NCBI GenBank assembly: GCA_963799105.1
Contig: CAWCVR010000003.1
Location: 62,001 to 126,000, forward strand
Reading direction: 5' to 3'
DNA: 64,000 bases
Origin: CAWCVR01 sp963799105
GTDB taxonomy: Bacteria > Acidobacteriota > Terriglobia > Bryobacterales > Bryobacteraceae
Shown: positions 1 through 8,081 of the stretch, one piece after another
Layout: every line of letters starts with the position of its first letter
Numbering within the stretch: the first letter of the stretch is position 1
The notes under the pieces: generated by a model
The model's database searches: none
What the model was told of the DNA's origin: nothing
Seen by the model: only the letters and a program-made list of their open reading frames with translations
Program-made: the position numbers and the translations under genes

Positions 1-44
1 AAGCTGTCAAGCGCATCGGTCAGATTCACATTGCGAGTGGGCAT
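1..44 (-). CDS. ParD-like antitoxin, N-terminal fragment at window edge
   Basis: Only the first 14 codons lie in the window and read MPTRNVNLTDALDS. This closely resembles the start of ParD/CopG-type ribbon-helix-helix antitoxins, whose first strand (T-R-N-V-N-L-T) contacts DNA. The ATG at 44 is preceded by a TTGAGGA ribosome-binding site and by a palindromic operator inside a promoter (61-91), as expected for an autoregulated toxin-antitoxin operon. A ParE-type toxin would lie beyond the left edge. Family recognition is good but rests on a very short stretch. Confidence 0.6.
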   Translation of the reverse strand, partial: MPTRNVNLTDALDS

Positions 45-60
45 GGCGGTCCTCAAGCCG

Positions 61-91
61 AGTGTACCAGAATTAGCAAGGTTTGCTAATT
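61..91 (-). promoter_or_regulatory. Promoter with palindromic operator for the ParD-like gene
   Basis: A perfect 9-bp inverted repeat, AATTAGCAA / TTGCTAATT with a 3-base spacer, occupies 71-91. On the minus strand TTAGCA (89-84) and TACACT (66-61) are 17 bp apart and form a plausible sigma70 promoter. The palindrome covers the -35 box and much of the spacer, the usual position for antitoxin autorepression. Confidence 0.6.
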
Positions 92-162
92 GCGCATCCG
101 GCGGGCATCGGCGCGTTCTGGCGCGGGCAACCAGTTGTAGAATCGGAGAACAGGAGAGTATC

Positions 163-1269
163 ATGCGAAAACTTGCTCTCGCGCTTCCCGCCCTGTTTCT
201 TCTCGCCCCAATCGGCGCAGCCCAGGACAATTCCCTCCTGTTACTGCGGAAGGTCGCGGCCACTTATGCCGCGCTGCCCAGGACGAGCTACAGTTTCGAG
301 CAGGTGGAAGTCCGGGAAGCCCCGGGCACCTTGCGCACCCGGACGGAACAGCGGCAACGGATTGTCGGCAGCGGGGGCAAGTACCGCCAGGAAACGCTCC
401 CCAACGGAGTCTTGTACCTCTTCGACGGGCAGTACCGCTGGTCATACAATCCGGAGCGCAACGAATACACGAAGACGCCTGCCGATGCCGCCACCAGCCG
501 CGCTCCCGGCCTTGTCACGTTCCAGAGTGCGGCCTACCGGGTGAAGACCGTACGGAGTCTCCGCGAGGATAGCCTGGAACTGGCCTCCGGTCTGGTCATG
601 TGCCACGTGATCGAGGTCGAGCAGTTGCCCGCCGGCAACGGAGTCCAGTACTCGCCCATGACCTACTGGATCGATGGGAGCCGGCTCCTGGTGCTGAAGT
701 TGCAATACGCGGTCAGGGTGAACACGCCGGGCAGGCCGAGCCCACCGGAGACCAGCGTTACCGTCTCGTTTACCAAGGTCTCGGTTGGCGAAGCCGTGGA
801 TGAGGGGTTATTGCGGTTCACCCCGCCCGCCGGCGCGGTGCAGGTGGCGCGCTTGACCTTCGGGCCGAAGTCCCTTCTGGTGGGCCAGGACAGCCCGGAT
901 TTCGAATTGCAGGGCGCGGACGGAAAGCCGATCTCCAGCGAGAGTTTGCGGGGACACGCGGTGCTCCTCCAGTTCAGCCGGCGAGCGGATGACGATTCGC
1001 TGTTCCTCCTGGAAATGGTGTATCGCTCGCTCAAGGGTAAGGGCCTGACGGCAATTTACATCCTGCCGCCGAACCAACCTGTTACGGGCGGCAAGGAATA
1101 CACCGTCCCGGTGGCGATCGATTCCGATGGGAGCGCGGCGAAGAGGCTTGGGATTCCCAACGCGGGAACGGTCCTGATCGATAGCCGGGGGAAGGTCGTC
1201 TTCGTCGACACCAGTTCCCGGAATTCGCTGGAACTCGCCCGGGCACTGCAAACGGCGGGCGTTTGGTGA
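163..1269 (+). CDS. Secreted two-domain protein with cysteine-less thioredoxin-fold C-terminus
   Basis: 368 aa. The ATG at 163 was chosen because it opens a clear signal peptide (MRKLALALPALFLLAPIGAAQ) and follows a CAGGAG ribosome-binding site. Residues about 25-240 resemble periplasmic lipoprotein-sorting/DUF2092-like beta proteins. Residues about 245-368 read as an AhpC/TlpA thioredoxin fold (GQDSPDFELQGADGKPI ... VLIDSRGKVVF). The position where the CxxC motif should lie reads FSRRADDD, and the only cysteine is in the first domain, so thiol-disulfide exchange is unlikely. It probably acts in the periplasm as a structural or binding protein. No operon partner is seen: the next gene is convergent. 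Confidence 0.65.
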   Translation: MRKLALALPALFLLAPIGAAQDNSLLLLRKVAATYAALPRTSYSFEQVEVREAPGTLRTRTEQRQRIVGSGGKYRQETLPNGVLYLFDGQYRWSYNPERNEYTKTPADAATSRAPGLVTFQSAAYRVKTVRSLREDSLELASGLVMCHVIEVEQLPAGNGVQYSPMTYWIDGSRLLVLKLQYAVRVNTPGRPSPPETSVTVSFTKVSVGEAVDEGLLRFTPPAGAVQVARLTFGPKSLLVGQDSPDFELQGADGKPISSESLRGHAVLLQFSRRADDDSLFLLEMVYRSLKGKGLTAIYILPPNQPVTGGKEYTVPVAIDSDGSAAKRLGIPNAGTVLIDSRGKVVFVDTSSRNSLELARALQTAGVW

Positions 1270-1290
1270 GCCTATGAACCGGCTGGTGGC

Positions 1291-2712
1291 TCAGCCGGCG
1301 TCCGGGCCGCCCTTGCGCGCCACCAGAATCAACGACAGGCCGCGCCAGGGCATCAGCCGGTCGATGCGGCGCCAGATCCACACGGTCTTGTCGAACACCT
1401 TCAACACCAGCTTATTGATGTTGCGGCGTCCGAACAAGCGGCTGTAAAGGAACCACGCCGGCGTGCCTGCCCGGTTGAAATTGTAGGCGCGCTCCACGGT
1501 GAAGCCGCGAGACTCCAGCAAGGCGCGCATCTCCGGAGAGCTGAAGCGGCGTTTGTGACCCAGGCCGCGGTCGAGGCTGCCGAACAGGCTGGGCCCCTGC
1601 GGTACCAGCAGGATCAGCACGCCGCGCGGCTTCAACGTGGCGCCCAGCGAGCCAATCGCGTCGCCGGGCGAATCCAGGTATTCCAGCACGTTCAGGCACA
1701 AGACGGTATCGAAGCCGTTCTCCAGGCCCGCCAGGTCCTGGGGCGATTCCGGGTCGATGCGCCGCACCATCACGTTGGGCGTTCGCAGGAAGCGGTTGCG
1801 CAGCGCGTGCAGGTGCAGCGGGTCCTTCTCCGAAGCCACGTACAGCAGGCGGCGCGACATCAAACGTCCCGACAGGTTGCCGATTCCGGCGCCCACTTCC
1901 AGCACCGAGTCGCCCACATGCGGCCGCAGGGTGCGGGCCAGCCACGTCATGTACCGCGGCGTCCCGGTGAGGTTGTTGAGCACGCCCCGGCCGTAGGGCG
2001 TGGCATACAGGTCGTCGATCAGCCAGAATCGCAGGATGGCGCCCAGCGCCTGGAAACCGTCCCTCCAGCCGATCTTTTTGCCTTCCTCATACGTGCGGCC
2101 GTGGTAGCTGATGGGCACCTCGTAGATGCGCAGTTGCCGCTTGGCGCTCTTCATGACGATCTCGGGCTCGAACCCGAAACGGTCGGTGCGGATGGGAATG
2201 CTCTTCAGCAGGTCCGTGCGAAACACTTTATAGCAGGTCTCCATGTCCGTCAGGTTGAGGTTGCAAAACATGTTACAGCAGAGCGTCAGGGCCTTGTTGA
2301 GCATGGAGTGCCAGAACGGCAGCACGCGTTTGAATTCGCCGGCCAGATAGCGCGATCCGAACACCGCGTCGGCGTGGCCATCCAGCAGCGGGCGCATCAG
2401 GCGCGGGTACTCCGAGGGATCGTATTCCAGGTCGGCATCCTGAATCAGTGAGAAATCGCCGGCCGCCTTTTCGATGGCGGTGCGGACCGCCGCGCCTTTA
2501 CCGCGGTTCCGCTCGTGCCGGTAAAGCTGGATCTGCGGGAAGCTCTGCGCCAACCTTTCCAGGATGGCGAACGTGCCGTCGGTGGAGCGGTCGTCGACGA
2601 TCACCAATTCGCGCTCCATATCCTCCGGCAGCGGCGCCGCCAGCACCAGCGAGACACACCGCTCCACCACGGTGCGTTCGTTGTAGACCGGCATGAGGAT
2701 GGAAAGTTTCAC
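1291..2712 (-). CDS. Glycosyltransferase family 2 fused to SAM-dependent methyltransferase
   Basis: 473 aa from a GTG at 2712, chosen because the GT-A core begins at once (KLSILMPVYNERTVV). Residues about 1-235 are a DPM1-like family 2 glycosyltransferase with the DxD-type motif in IQDADLEYDPSEYP and FGSRYLAGEF. Residues about 265-430 are a class I methyltransferase with motif I EVGAGIGNLSGRL and downstream LCLNVLEYL. A basic C-terminal stretch (about 430-473) may be membrane-associated. It probably transfers a sugar to a lipid or glycan and methylates the same or a linked product. The substrate cannot be inferred. In-frame sequence extends upstream to 2829 without a good start. Confidence 0.75.
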   Translation of the reverse strand: MKLSILMPVYNERTVVERCVSLVLAAPLPEDMERELVIVDDRSTDGTFAILERLAQSFPQIQLYRHERNRGKGAAVRTAIEKAAGDFSLIQDADLEYDPSEYPRLMRPLLDGHADAVFGSRYLAGEFKRVLPFWHSMLNKALTLCCNMFCNLNLTDMETCYKVFRTDLLKSIPIRTDRFGFEPEIVMKSAKRQLRIYEVPISYHGRTYEEGKKIGWRDGFQALGAILRFWLIDDLYATPYGRGVLNNLTGTPRYMTWLARTLRPHVGDSVLEVGAGIGNLSGRLMSRRLLYVASEKDPLHLHALRNRFLRTPNVMVRRIDPESPQDLAGLENGFDTVLCLNVLEYLDSPGDAIGSLGATLKPRGVLILLVPQGPSLFGSLDRGLGHKRRFSSPEMRALLESRGFTVERAYNFNRAGTPAWFLYSRLFGRRNINKLVLKVFDKTVWIWRRIDRLMPWRGLSLILVARKGGPDAG

Positions 2713-2843
2713 GGAAGCTACGAGTTTATCAGGTCGGCCGGCCGGGTTTGAAACCGGTTGGCCCTCGCCGCCCGGAGCGGTGAGACATCGGGATGGTGTA
2801 AGAGCGGCTTGACAAGGCATCGAGATCATGGCCTCATAAGTGC

Positions 2844-3641
2844 ATGATGTCGATGGCCCGGCTCGACAGGAAGTTACCCGTGCCGCTCTATCACCAGCTC
2901 AGATGCGTCCTGATGGGTGCGATTGAAGCCGGGCAATTGACGCCGGATGAACAACTTCCGAATGAAGGGAAGCTGGCGGAGCACTTCGGCGCCAGCAAAA
3001 TCACGGTCCGTCAGGCGATGCAGGAACTGGTGGACCTCGGGTATGTTCGCCGGGAACGGGGGCGGGGAACGTTCGTTTGCAAGCACCAGCCGGATTCGGC
3101 GCTGCGCGAACTCACGAGTTTCAGCGAGGAGATGCGGCGCCATCGTCTGGCGGCGGGCTCCCGCGTAATCGAATGCTTGACGTCCAAAGCCGCCGGCCGG
3201 GTTGCGGAAGCCCTGGAGTTGCGCGCCAGCGAGCCGGTGTTCGTGCTGAAGCGCCTGCGCACCGCGGACGCCGAACCGATGGGCATTCAGACCGCTCACA
3301 TCCCCCTCGCCCTGGCGCCCGGACTGGCGGACGACAACCTGGAGAACGTCTCGCTCTACGACGTCCTGCGGAAGCGTTATGGCTTGCAGCCGGCCAGGGC
3401 GAGGGAGACTTACTCCGCCGTCCTGGCGGAGCCCCTTCCGGCCGAGTTACTGGGCGTTTCGCCCGGCTCGCCGGTTTTCGCGGTGGAACGCGTAACCTTC
3501 CTGGCGAGCGGCAAGCCCTTCGAGTTTGTCCGGAGCATGATGCGGGGCGACCGCTACAGAGTCGTGCTTGAACTTGCGGCCAATCGTGCCCAGCAGGTCC
3601 CGCGGGTGGGGGATTCGGCTGCCAGTAATAAATGCGTCTGA
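2844..3641 (+). CDS. GntR-family transcriptional regulator with UTRA domain
   Basis: 265 aa. The N-terminal winged helix (residues about 10-78, VPLYHQLRCVLMGAIEAGQL ... LPNEGKLAEHFGASKITVRQAMQEL) is a typical GntR DNA-binding domain. Residues about 95-245 match the UTRA ligand-binding fold of the HutC subfamily. Clustered in-frame ATGs at 2844, 2847 and 2856 leave the exact start open. A TTGACA at 2809-2814 suggests a promoter, but the spacing to a -10 box is poor. ATCATG/CATGAT half-sites at 2825-2848 could be its operator. No metabolic gene is adjacent, so the effector is unknown. Confidence 0.8.
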   Translation: MMSMARLDRKLPVPLYHQLRCVLMGAIEAGQLTPDEQLPNEGKLAEHFGASKITVRQAMQELVDLGYVRRERGRGTFVCKHQPDSALRELTSFSEEMRRHRLAAGSRVIECLTSKAAGRVAEALELRASEPVFVLKRLRTADAEPMGIQTAHIPLALAPGLADDNLENVSLYDVLRKRYGLQPARARETYSAVLAEPLPAELLGVSPGSPVFAVERVTFLASGKPFEFVRSMMRGDRYRVVLELAANRAQQVPRVGDSAASNKCV

Positions 3642-3663
3642 CCCCATTTTGGCAGAGGCATAT

Positions 3664-3669
3664 TACACT
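3664..3669 (+). promoter_or_regulatory. Likely -10 box of a leaderless promoter
   Basis: TACACT ends six bases before the TTG start of the lipoprotein gene. The same -10/N6/start spacing recurs at six other genes in this window. There is no clear -35 box and no ribosome-binding site. Confidence 0.45.
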
Positions 3670-3675
3670 AATCGT

Positions 3676-4632
3676 TTGGACCCAAGAACGGTACATTCGT
3701 CGATCCCCGCCCTTGCGGCGGCCTTCTGCTTCACCGCCGGTTGCGGATACGTGGGCTCGCCGCTGCCACCCTTCGCAAATGTCCCCTCTCCGGTGGGTAA
3801 CCTGGCCGCCGTGCAGCGCGGCGACAAGATCATCGTGCAGTTCGCCGTTCCCACCGTCACCACCGAAGGGCAACCGCTCAAGCCGCCGGTCACCCTGGAA
3901 TTGCGCATCGGCGACCGCCGCCCCACCCCGGCCGCCGTTGCCAACGGAATCGCCCGTTACGAGGTTCCTTCGGCGGAGTGGACGGGGCAGGATGTCGTCA
4001 TCACGGCGCGCGTGGTAGGCTCGAACGGCAAGGCCTCGATCCGGTCCGCGCCGTTTACGGTTCCCGTGGTCCCGCCGCCCGACGTGCCGCGCAAGATTGC
4101 GGCCGAATCCGCCGCTGGGGGCGTGCGGCTGACGTGGCAAGCCAAAGGCGCCCACTTTCACATTTTGCGGCTGGCCGGCAAGGAGACGGGGTACAGTCTG
4201 ATTGCCGCCGACGTGGTGCAAGCGGAGTGGGTGGATGCCACGGCGGAGTTCGGCAAGCCCTATTCCTACCTGGTTCAGACCTTCGTGCCCTTGCCCGGCG
4301 GCAGAGAAGCGCAAAGCGATTTGCCGGACGCCACGTCCATCATTCCCGAAGCGCCTCCACCTGGCGTCTCCACCGGTCTGCGGGCGGTGCCGGCGGCTTC
4401 TTTGATCGAGTTGTCCTGGGACACCCCGGAGGGCGCCACGCCGGCCGGCTACCGGGTGTATCGCGCCGTCGCGGGCGGCGATTTCGTCAGGATCGCCGAG
4501 GTGGGTCTGGCGCCGGCGTATTCCGATCGCGCCGTGGAAGCCGGCAAGGTCTATCGCTATGCGGTTTGCGCCATCGACGCAACCGGCCGCGAAGGCCCCC
4601 GGTCCACCACCGTGGAAGCCGGTCTGCAATAA
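3676..4632 (+). CDS. Fibronectin type III-like lipoprotein
   Basis: 318 aa from a TTG at 3676, chosen because it gives a short lipoprotein signal peptide ending in the lipobox TAGC (mature N-terminus CGYVGSPLPP) and because a TACACT box lies six bases upstream. Residues about 50-135, 145-225 and 240-315 look like consecutive beta-sandwich domains. The last two are recognisable fibronectin type III units (GVRLTWQAKGAHFHILR; LIELSWDTPEGATPAGYRVYR). Probably a lipid-anchored envelope protein; the binding partner is unknown. It follows the GntR gene by 34 bp, but its own promoter argues against an operon. Confidence 0.65.
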   Translation: MDPRTVHSSIPALAAAFCFTAGCGYVGSPLPPFANVPSPVGNLAAVQRGDKIIVQFAVPTVTTEGQPLKPPVTLELRIGDRRPTPAAVANGIARYEVPSAEWTGQDVVITARVVGSNGKASIRSAPFTVPVVPPPDVPRKIAAESAAGGVRLTWQAKGAHFHILRLAGKETGYSLIAADVVQAEWVDATAEFGKPYSYLVQTFVPLPGGREAQSDLPDATSIIPEAPPPGVSTGLRAVPAASLIELSWDTPEGATPAGYRVYRAVAGGDFVRIAEVGLAPAYSDRAVEAGKVYRYAVCAIDATGREGPRSTTVEAGLQ

Positions 4633-4932
4633 GGGAGGTGCGCCCGCCACCTCTCCGCGTGTCGCCGCGCGGCAAACCGGCGGCCGGTGGCGCCCGGTCC
4701 AAGGTTGACGTCCATTACCCCGCGGATTCGCTCGCCCGGGCAGCGGAAGGCGGACCCCGCGTTCCCCGGTTTCTCTACGCGGCGCACTTTCGGCCACCCG
4801 AGCCGCCCACTTCCGTTCGCGGCTCCGTGTCTGGGCAAGCCGGAATACACCGTCATGATGTGGTGTCGATTTTCATATTATTCTAATGGTCTTACACAGG
4901 ATCTGCGTACCTCTCTGGTGTATACTGAAACC
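4633..4932. other. 300-bp intergenic region with terminator-like hairpin
   Basis: No convincing gene. A hairpin GAGGTG-N7-CACCTC at 4635-4653 directly follows the lipoprotein stop codon and may terminate it, although no U-tract follows. The only other recognisable signal is the TATACT box at the aroF end. Confidence 0.4.
4921..4926 (+). promoter_or_regulatory. -10 box of leaderless aroF promoter
   Basis: TATACT lies exactly six bases before the aroF ATG. No Shine-Dalgarno sequence precedes the ATG, so transcription is predicted to begin at or next to the start codon. A -35 box is not obvious. Confidence 0.5.
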
Positions 4933-5988
4933 ATGATTATTTCCATGCGGCAGCACGCTACCCGGGAGGAGATTGACCACGTCTGCGAGCGGATCCGGGA
5001 GTTCGGTTACAAGGTGCATTCCATCGAGGGCGATGAGCGCGTGGTGATCGGAGTGGTCGGGCTTGGGGACGTGACCGCCTGCCTGGAGTCGCTCGAGGCG
5101 ACACCGGGAGTCGAGAGCGCCGTGCGGATTTCCGCGCCCTACAAGTTCGTGAGCCGGGAGTTCAAGAAGGAACCCTCGGTCATTCGCCTGGACGGAATGG
5201 CCATTGGCGGCGACGAGTTCATCGTCATGGCGGGGCCCTGCGCGGTGGAGAACGAACGGCAGATCATGGAGACGGCCGAGGCGGTGGCCGAAGCCGGCGC
5301 CCGTGCGCTGCGCGGCGGAGCCTTCAAGCCGCGCACCTCGCCGTACGATTTTCAGGGCCTAGAACTGGAGGGCCTGCGCCTGCTGCGCAAGGCCAAGGAG
5401 CGGACCGGGCTGGCCATCGTCACGGAGATCATGAGCGACCGGGATGTCGAACTGGTGGCCGAGTATGCCGATTGCATGCAGGTGGGGGCGCGCAACATGC
5501 AGAACTTCGCCCTGCTGAAATCGCTGGGCGGCTGCGGGCGGCCGGTGCTGCTGAAGCGCGGCATGAGCTCCACCATCAAGGAACTGCTCATGTCGGCGGA
5601 ATACGTGGTGGCGCACGGCAATCCCAACGTGATACTGTGCGAGCGCGGCATCCGGACGTTCGAAACGGTCACGCGCAACACCTGCGATATCGCCGCCGTG
5701 CCGGTGCTGCACGAGATGTCGCACCTGCCGGTGGTTCTCGATCCGAGCCACGCCACCGGCAAGCGCAGCCTGGTCCCGGCGCTGGCGCGCGCCGGCGTGG
5801 CCATCGGAGCCGACGGGGTGATCGTGGAAGTCCATCCGTGTCCCGAGAAGGCCGCCAGCGATGGCGCCCAGTCGCTGACCCTCGATGGCTTCCGGCAGAT
5901 GATGCGCGAGTTGGCGCCCTACATCCGCCTGTGGAGGGAAACCCGCGCGGCGTTGGCAGCCGCCTCCGCGGCGCCGGCGGCCGCATGA
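4933..5988 (+). CDS. aroF: 3-deoxy-7-phosphoheptulonate (DAHP) synthase, type I-beta
   Basis: 351 aa. Catalyses the first shikimate-pathway step, condensing phosphoenolpyruvate with erythrose 4-phosphate. Residues 1-70 form the ferredoxin-like regulatory domain found in Thermotoga-type enzymes (MIISMRQHATREEIDHVCER), the probable site of aromatic amino acid feedback. The barrel begins at about 88 with FIVMAGPCAVEN and continues with GARALRGGAFKPRTSPY, the metal cysteine in GPCAV, and PVVLDPSHATGKRSL. The short Ala-rich tail is not part of the fold. The start is fixed by the domain and by the -10 box six bases upstream. Confidence 0.93.
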   Translation: MIISMRQHATREEIDHVCERIREFGYKVHSIEGDERVVIGVVGLGDVTACLESLEATPGVESAVRISAPYKFVSREFKKEPSVIRLDGMAIGGDEFIVMAGPCAVENERQIMETAEAVAEAGARALRGGAFKPRTSPYDFQGLELEGLRLLRKAKERTGLAIVTEIMSDRDVELVAEYADCMQVGARNMQNFALLKSLGGCGRPVLLKRGMSSTIKELLMSAEYVVAHGNPNVILCERGIRTFETVTRNTCDIAAVPVLHEMSHLPVVLDPSHATGKRSLVPALARAGVAIGADGVIVEVHPCPEKAASDGAQSLTLDGFRQMMRELAPYIRLWRETRAALAAASAAPAAA

Positions 5989-6006
5989 GCCGCGCCGCCT
6001 GTGTGA

Positions 6007-6012
6007 GATACT
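6007..6012 (+). promoter_or_regulatory. Likely -10 box of a leaderless promoter
   Basis: GATACT ends six bases before the GTG at 6019, matching the spacing seen at other genes here. An AGG immediately abuts the GTG and is too close to serve as a ribosome-binding site. Confidence 0.4.
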
Positions 6013-6018
6013 GCGGAG

Positions 6019-6930
6019 GTGAAGCCTAAAGTTCGCGTGTGGCTCGCGATCGGATTGGGGGCGGCCATCTGCGCCGCGTCCGTGGGCGGGCTGGCCTGGT
6101 ACCGTTCCCGGGCGCTCACGCCGGCGGCGCTGTATAAGCGGTTGCCGGCCCGCGACGCCGTGGTGTTCTACTTCGATTTCGAGGCTCTCCGCCGCAGCGG
6201 TCTGATGCGGGTATTCGACAGCGCCAAGGCGCCGGAAGACCCGGAGTACCTGCGTTTCGTTTCCAGCACCTCGTTCGACTACAAACGCGACCTGGATAGC
6301 GCGATGGCCGCCTTCGGCCCCACCGGCCGGTTCATTCTGGCCAAGGGCCGCTTCGACTGGAAGAGCCTTCGGTCGTACGCGGAGTCGCAACAGGGCAAGT
6401 GTGACAACTCGCTGTGCCGCCTGATTGGCAGCGCTCCCGACCGGCGGATCTCCTTTCTGCCGATTCAGTCCGGGCTGCTGGCTCTGGCGGTGAGCACCGA
6501 CGATATGGCGGCCATGCGTCTGGCCAGTCCGGCCGCCGGACCCGGGCTGCCGATTCCCGACGCGCCGGTGTGGGCGTCCCTGCCGCCATCGTGGCTGAAA
6601 TCCGCCGAGGACCTGCCGGACGGCACGCGCCCCTTCGCGCGCGCCGTGGGGCAAGCCGAGTCCGTCATCCTGGCCTTCGCGCCCGAAGGCAACCGTTTCG
6701 CTCTCAAACTCACGGTGGTCTGCCGCGGCGACCAGGACGCCTACGATGCCGCGTCGCAGTTGACGCGCATGACCGGACTGCTGCGCAAACTGATCGCGCT
6801 GGAGAAGCAGACGCCCAATCCCGGCGACCTGAGCGGCGTGCTGGTCTCCGGCACGTTCCGCAGCACCGGCAATCGGGTGTTTGGCTACTGGCCGATCGAG
6901 CGGGTGTTCGTGGAAAACCTGTTGCGATAG
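6019..6930 (+). CDS. Membrane-anchored protein of unknown function
   Basis: 303 aa from GTG. One N-terminal transmembrane or signal-anchor helix (residues about 6-27, VWLAIGLGAAICAASVGGLAWY) is followed by a soluble, probably periplasmic domain with no motif I recognise. Two cysteines (GKCDNSLC, about residue 130) could form a disulfide. It lies 30 bp after aroF but has its own predicted -10 box. The next gene is convergent. No function is assigned. Confidence 0.6.
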   Translation: MKPKVRVWLAIGLGAAICAASVGGLAWYRSRALTPAALYKRLPARDAVVFYFDFEALRRSGLMRVFDSAKAPEDPEYLRFVSSTSFDYKRDLDSAMAAFGPTGRFILAKGRFDWKSLRSYAESQQGKCDNSLCRLIGSAPDRRISFLPIQSGLLALAVSTDDMAAMRLASPAAGPGLPIPDAPVWASLPPSWLKSAEDLPDGTRPFARAVGQAESVILAFAPEGNRFALKLTVVCRGDQDAYDAASQLTRMTGLLRKLIALEKQTPNPGDLSGVLVSGTFRSTGNRVFGYWPIERVFVENLLR

Positions 6931-6939
6931 AGTTCCCCG

Positions 6940-7338
6940 CTATCCGCCCGCCAGGCGGCGGTGGTCCTTCAGAATGCAGCGGTCCATGGCCACCACCAGG
7001 CCGGCGGCCTCGGCACGGCGCGCGGCGCTTTCGTCGATCACGCCTTCCTGCATCCAGACGGCTTTGGCGCCCTTGCGGATGGCGGCTTCCACGATCTCCG
7101 GCACGAACTCCGAGCGGCGGAATATGTCCACGATATCGACCGGCCCGGGGATGGAATCCACGTCGGGGTAACTCCTCTCGCCGAACACTTCGGTCTCGTT
7201 GGGGTTCACCGGAACGATGCGGTAGCCGGCTTGCCGCATGTACTCCGCGACGCCGTAGCTGGGGCGCCAGCGCTTGCCGGACAAGCCTACCACGGCAATC
7301 ACGCGCGAGGAAGCGAGAACTTCGGCCAGGCGATTCAT
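6940..7338 (-). CDS. CoA-binding protein (YccU-like)
   Basis: 132 aa, the full family length. A single Rossmann-type CoA_binding_2 domain: VIAVVGLSGKRWRPSYGVAEYM at the N-terminus, VPVNPNE in the middle, and AVWMQEGVIDE near the C-terminus. The physiological role of this family is poorly defined. The start codon overlaps the stop of the upstream pseudouridine synthase by 4 bases, so the two are translationally coupled in the scpA-scpB-rluB operon. Confidence 0.85.
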   Translation of the reverse strand: MNRLAEVLASSRVIAVVGLSGKRWRPSYGVAEYMRQAGYRIVPVNPNETEVFGERSYPDVDSIPGPVDIVDIFRRSEFVPEIVEAAIRKGAKAVWMQEGVIDESAARRAEAAGLVVAMDRCILKDHRRLAGG

Positions 7339-8081
7339 CGGCTTTCGCGCCTGCGCGCGGGCTCCAGGGCGCGCTTGAGTTTGCGGACTTCCTCGATGCT
7401 CAAATGGCGGAAGGCGCCGGGCTTCAGGGGGCCCAGTTCCAACGGACCGATCCGCACCCGCTTCAACTTCTCGACCAGAAAGCCGAGATGTTTGAACATC
7501 AACCGGATCTGCTGGTTCCGGCCTTCGACCAGCTTCACTTCGTACCAGGGATTGTCGGCGCTGCGGAGCAGCCTGAGCCCAGCCGGCTCGGTGCGCCGCC
7601 CGGAAAGCGGAACCCCCTGGCGGAACGTCTCCTCCTGAACGGCGGTGAGCGTGCCGTTGACCTTCACCAGGTACGTTTTGGGCAGGTGGGTTGCGGCCGA
7701 CATCACCGCATTGGCCACTTCTCCGTCGTTGGTCAGCAGCAGCAACCCTTCGCTGTGATAATCCAGGCGGCCCACCGGGTACACACGCTCCTTGACCCCG
7801 CGAAGCAAGTCCATGACCGTGGCGCGGCCCTGCGGGTCGGTGACGGTGGTGACGGTGTTATTGGGCTTGTTCAGCGCCAGATATACCAGGTGCCTGGGGG
7901 CGTGGATCAAGCGGCCGTCCACTTTGATATGGTCGCGATCCAGGTCGGCTTTGGAGCCCAGTTCGGAGACCACCGAACCGTTCACCGTGACACGTCCTTC
8001 CAGAATGATTTTCTCCGCCTGGCGCCGCGAGGCGACACCCGCTTGCGAAAGAAGCTTCTGCAGCCGTTCCTCGGCCATCAA
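7335..8081 (-). CDS. rluB: 23S rRNA pseudouridine synthase, RluB/RsuA family
   Basis: 248 aa. An N-terminal S4 RNA-binding domain (residues about 3-62, EERLQKLLSQAGVASRRQAE) is followed by the RsuA-type catalytic domain, where GRLDYHSEGLLLLTNDG carries the catalytic aspartate. YLVKVNGTLT and GRNQQIRLMF are the usual later motifs. It isomerises uridine in rRNA. RluB rather than RsuA or RluE is favoured by the scpA-scpB-rluB arrangement. It overlaps scpB and the CoA-binding gene by 4 bases each. Confidence 0.88.
   Translation of the reverse strand: MMAEERLQKLLSQAGVASRRQAEKIILEGRVTVNGSVVSELGSKADLDRDHIKVDGRLIHAPRHLVYLALNKPNNTVTTVTDPQGRATVMDLLRGVKERVYPVGRLDYHSEGLLLLTNDGEVANAVMSAATHLPKTYLVKVNGTLTAVQEETFRQGVPLSGRRTEPAGLRLLRSADNPWYEVKLVEGRNQQIRLMFKHLGFLVEKLKRVRIGPLELGPLKPGAFRHLSIEEVRKLKRALEPARRRESR

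Noticed and set aside
3121..4797. A 558-codon minus-strand frame opposite the GntR and lipoprotein genes.
   Set aside because: Arg/Gly/Pro-rich composition, no domain, and it crosses two well-supported sense genes.
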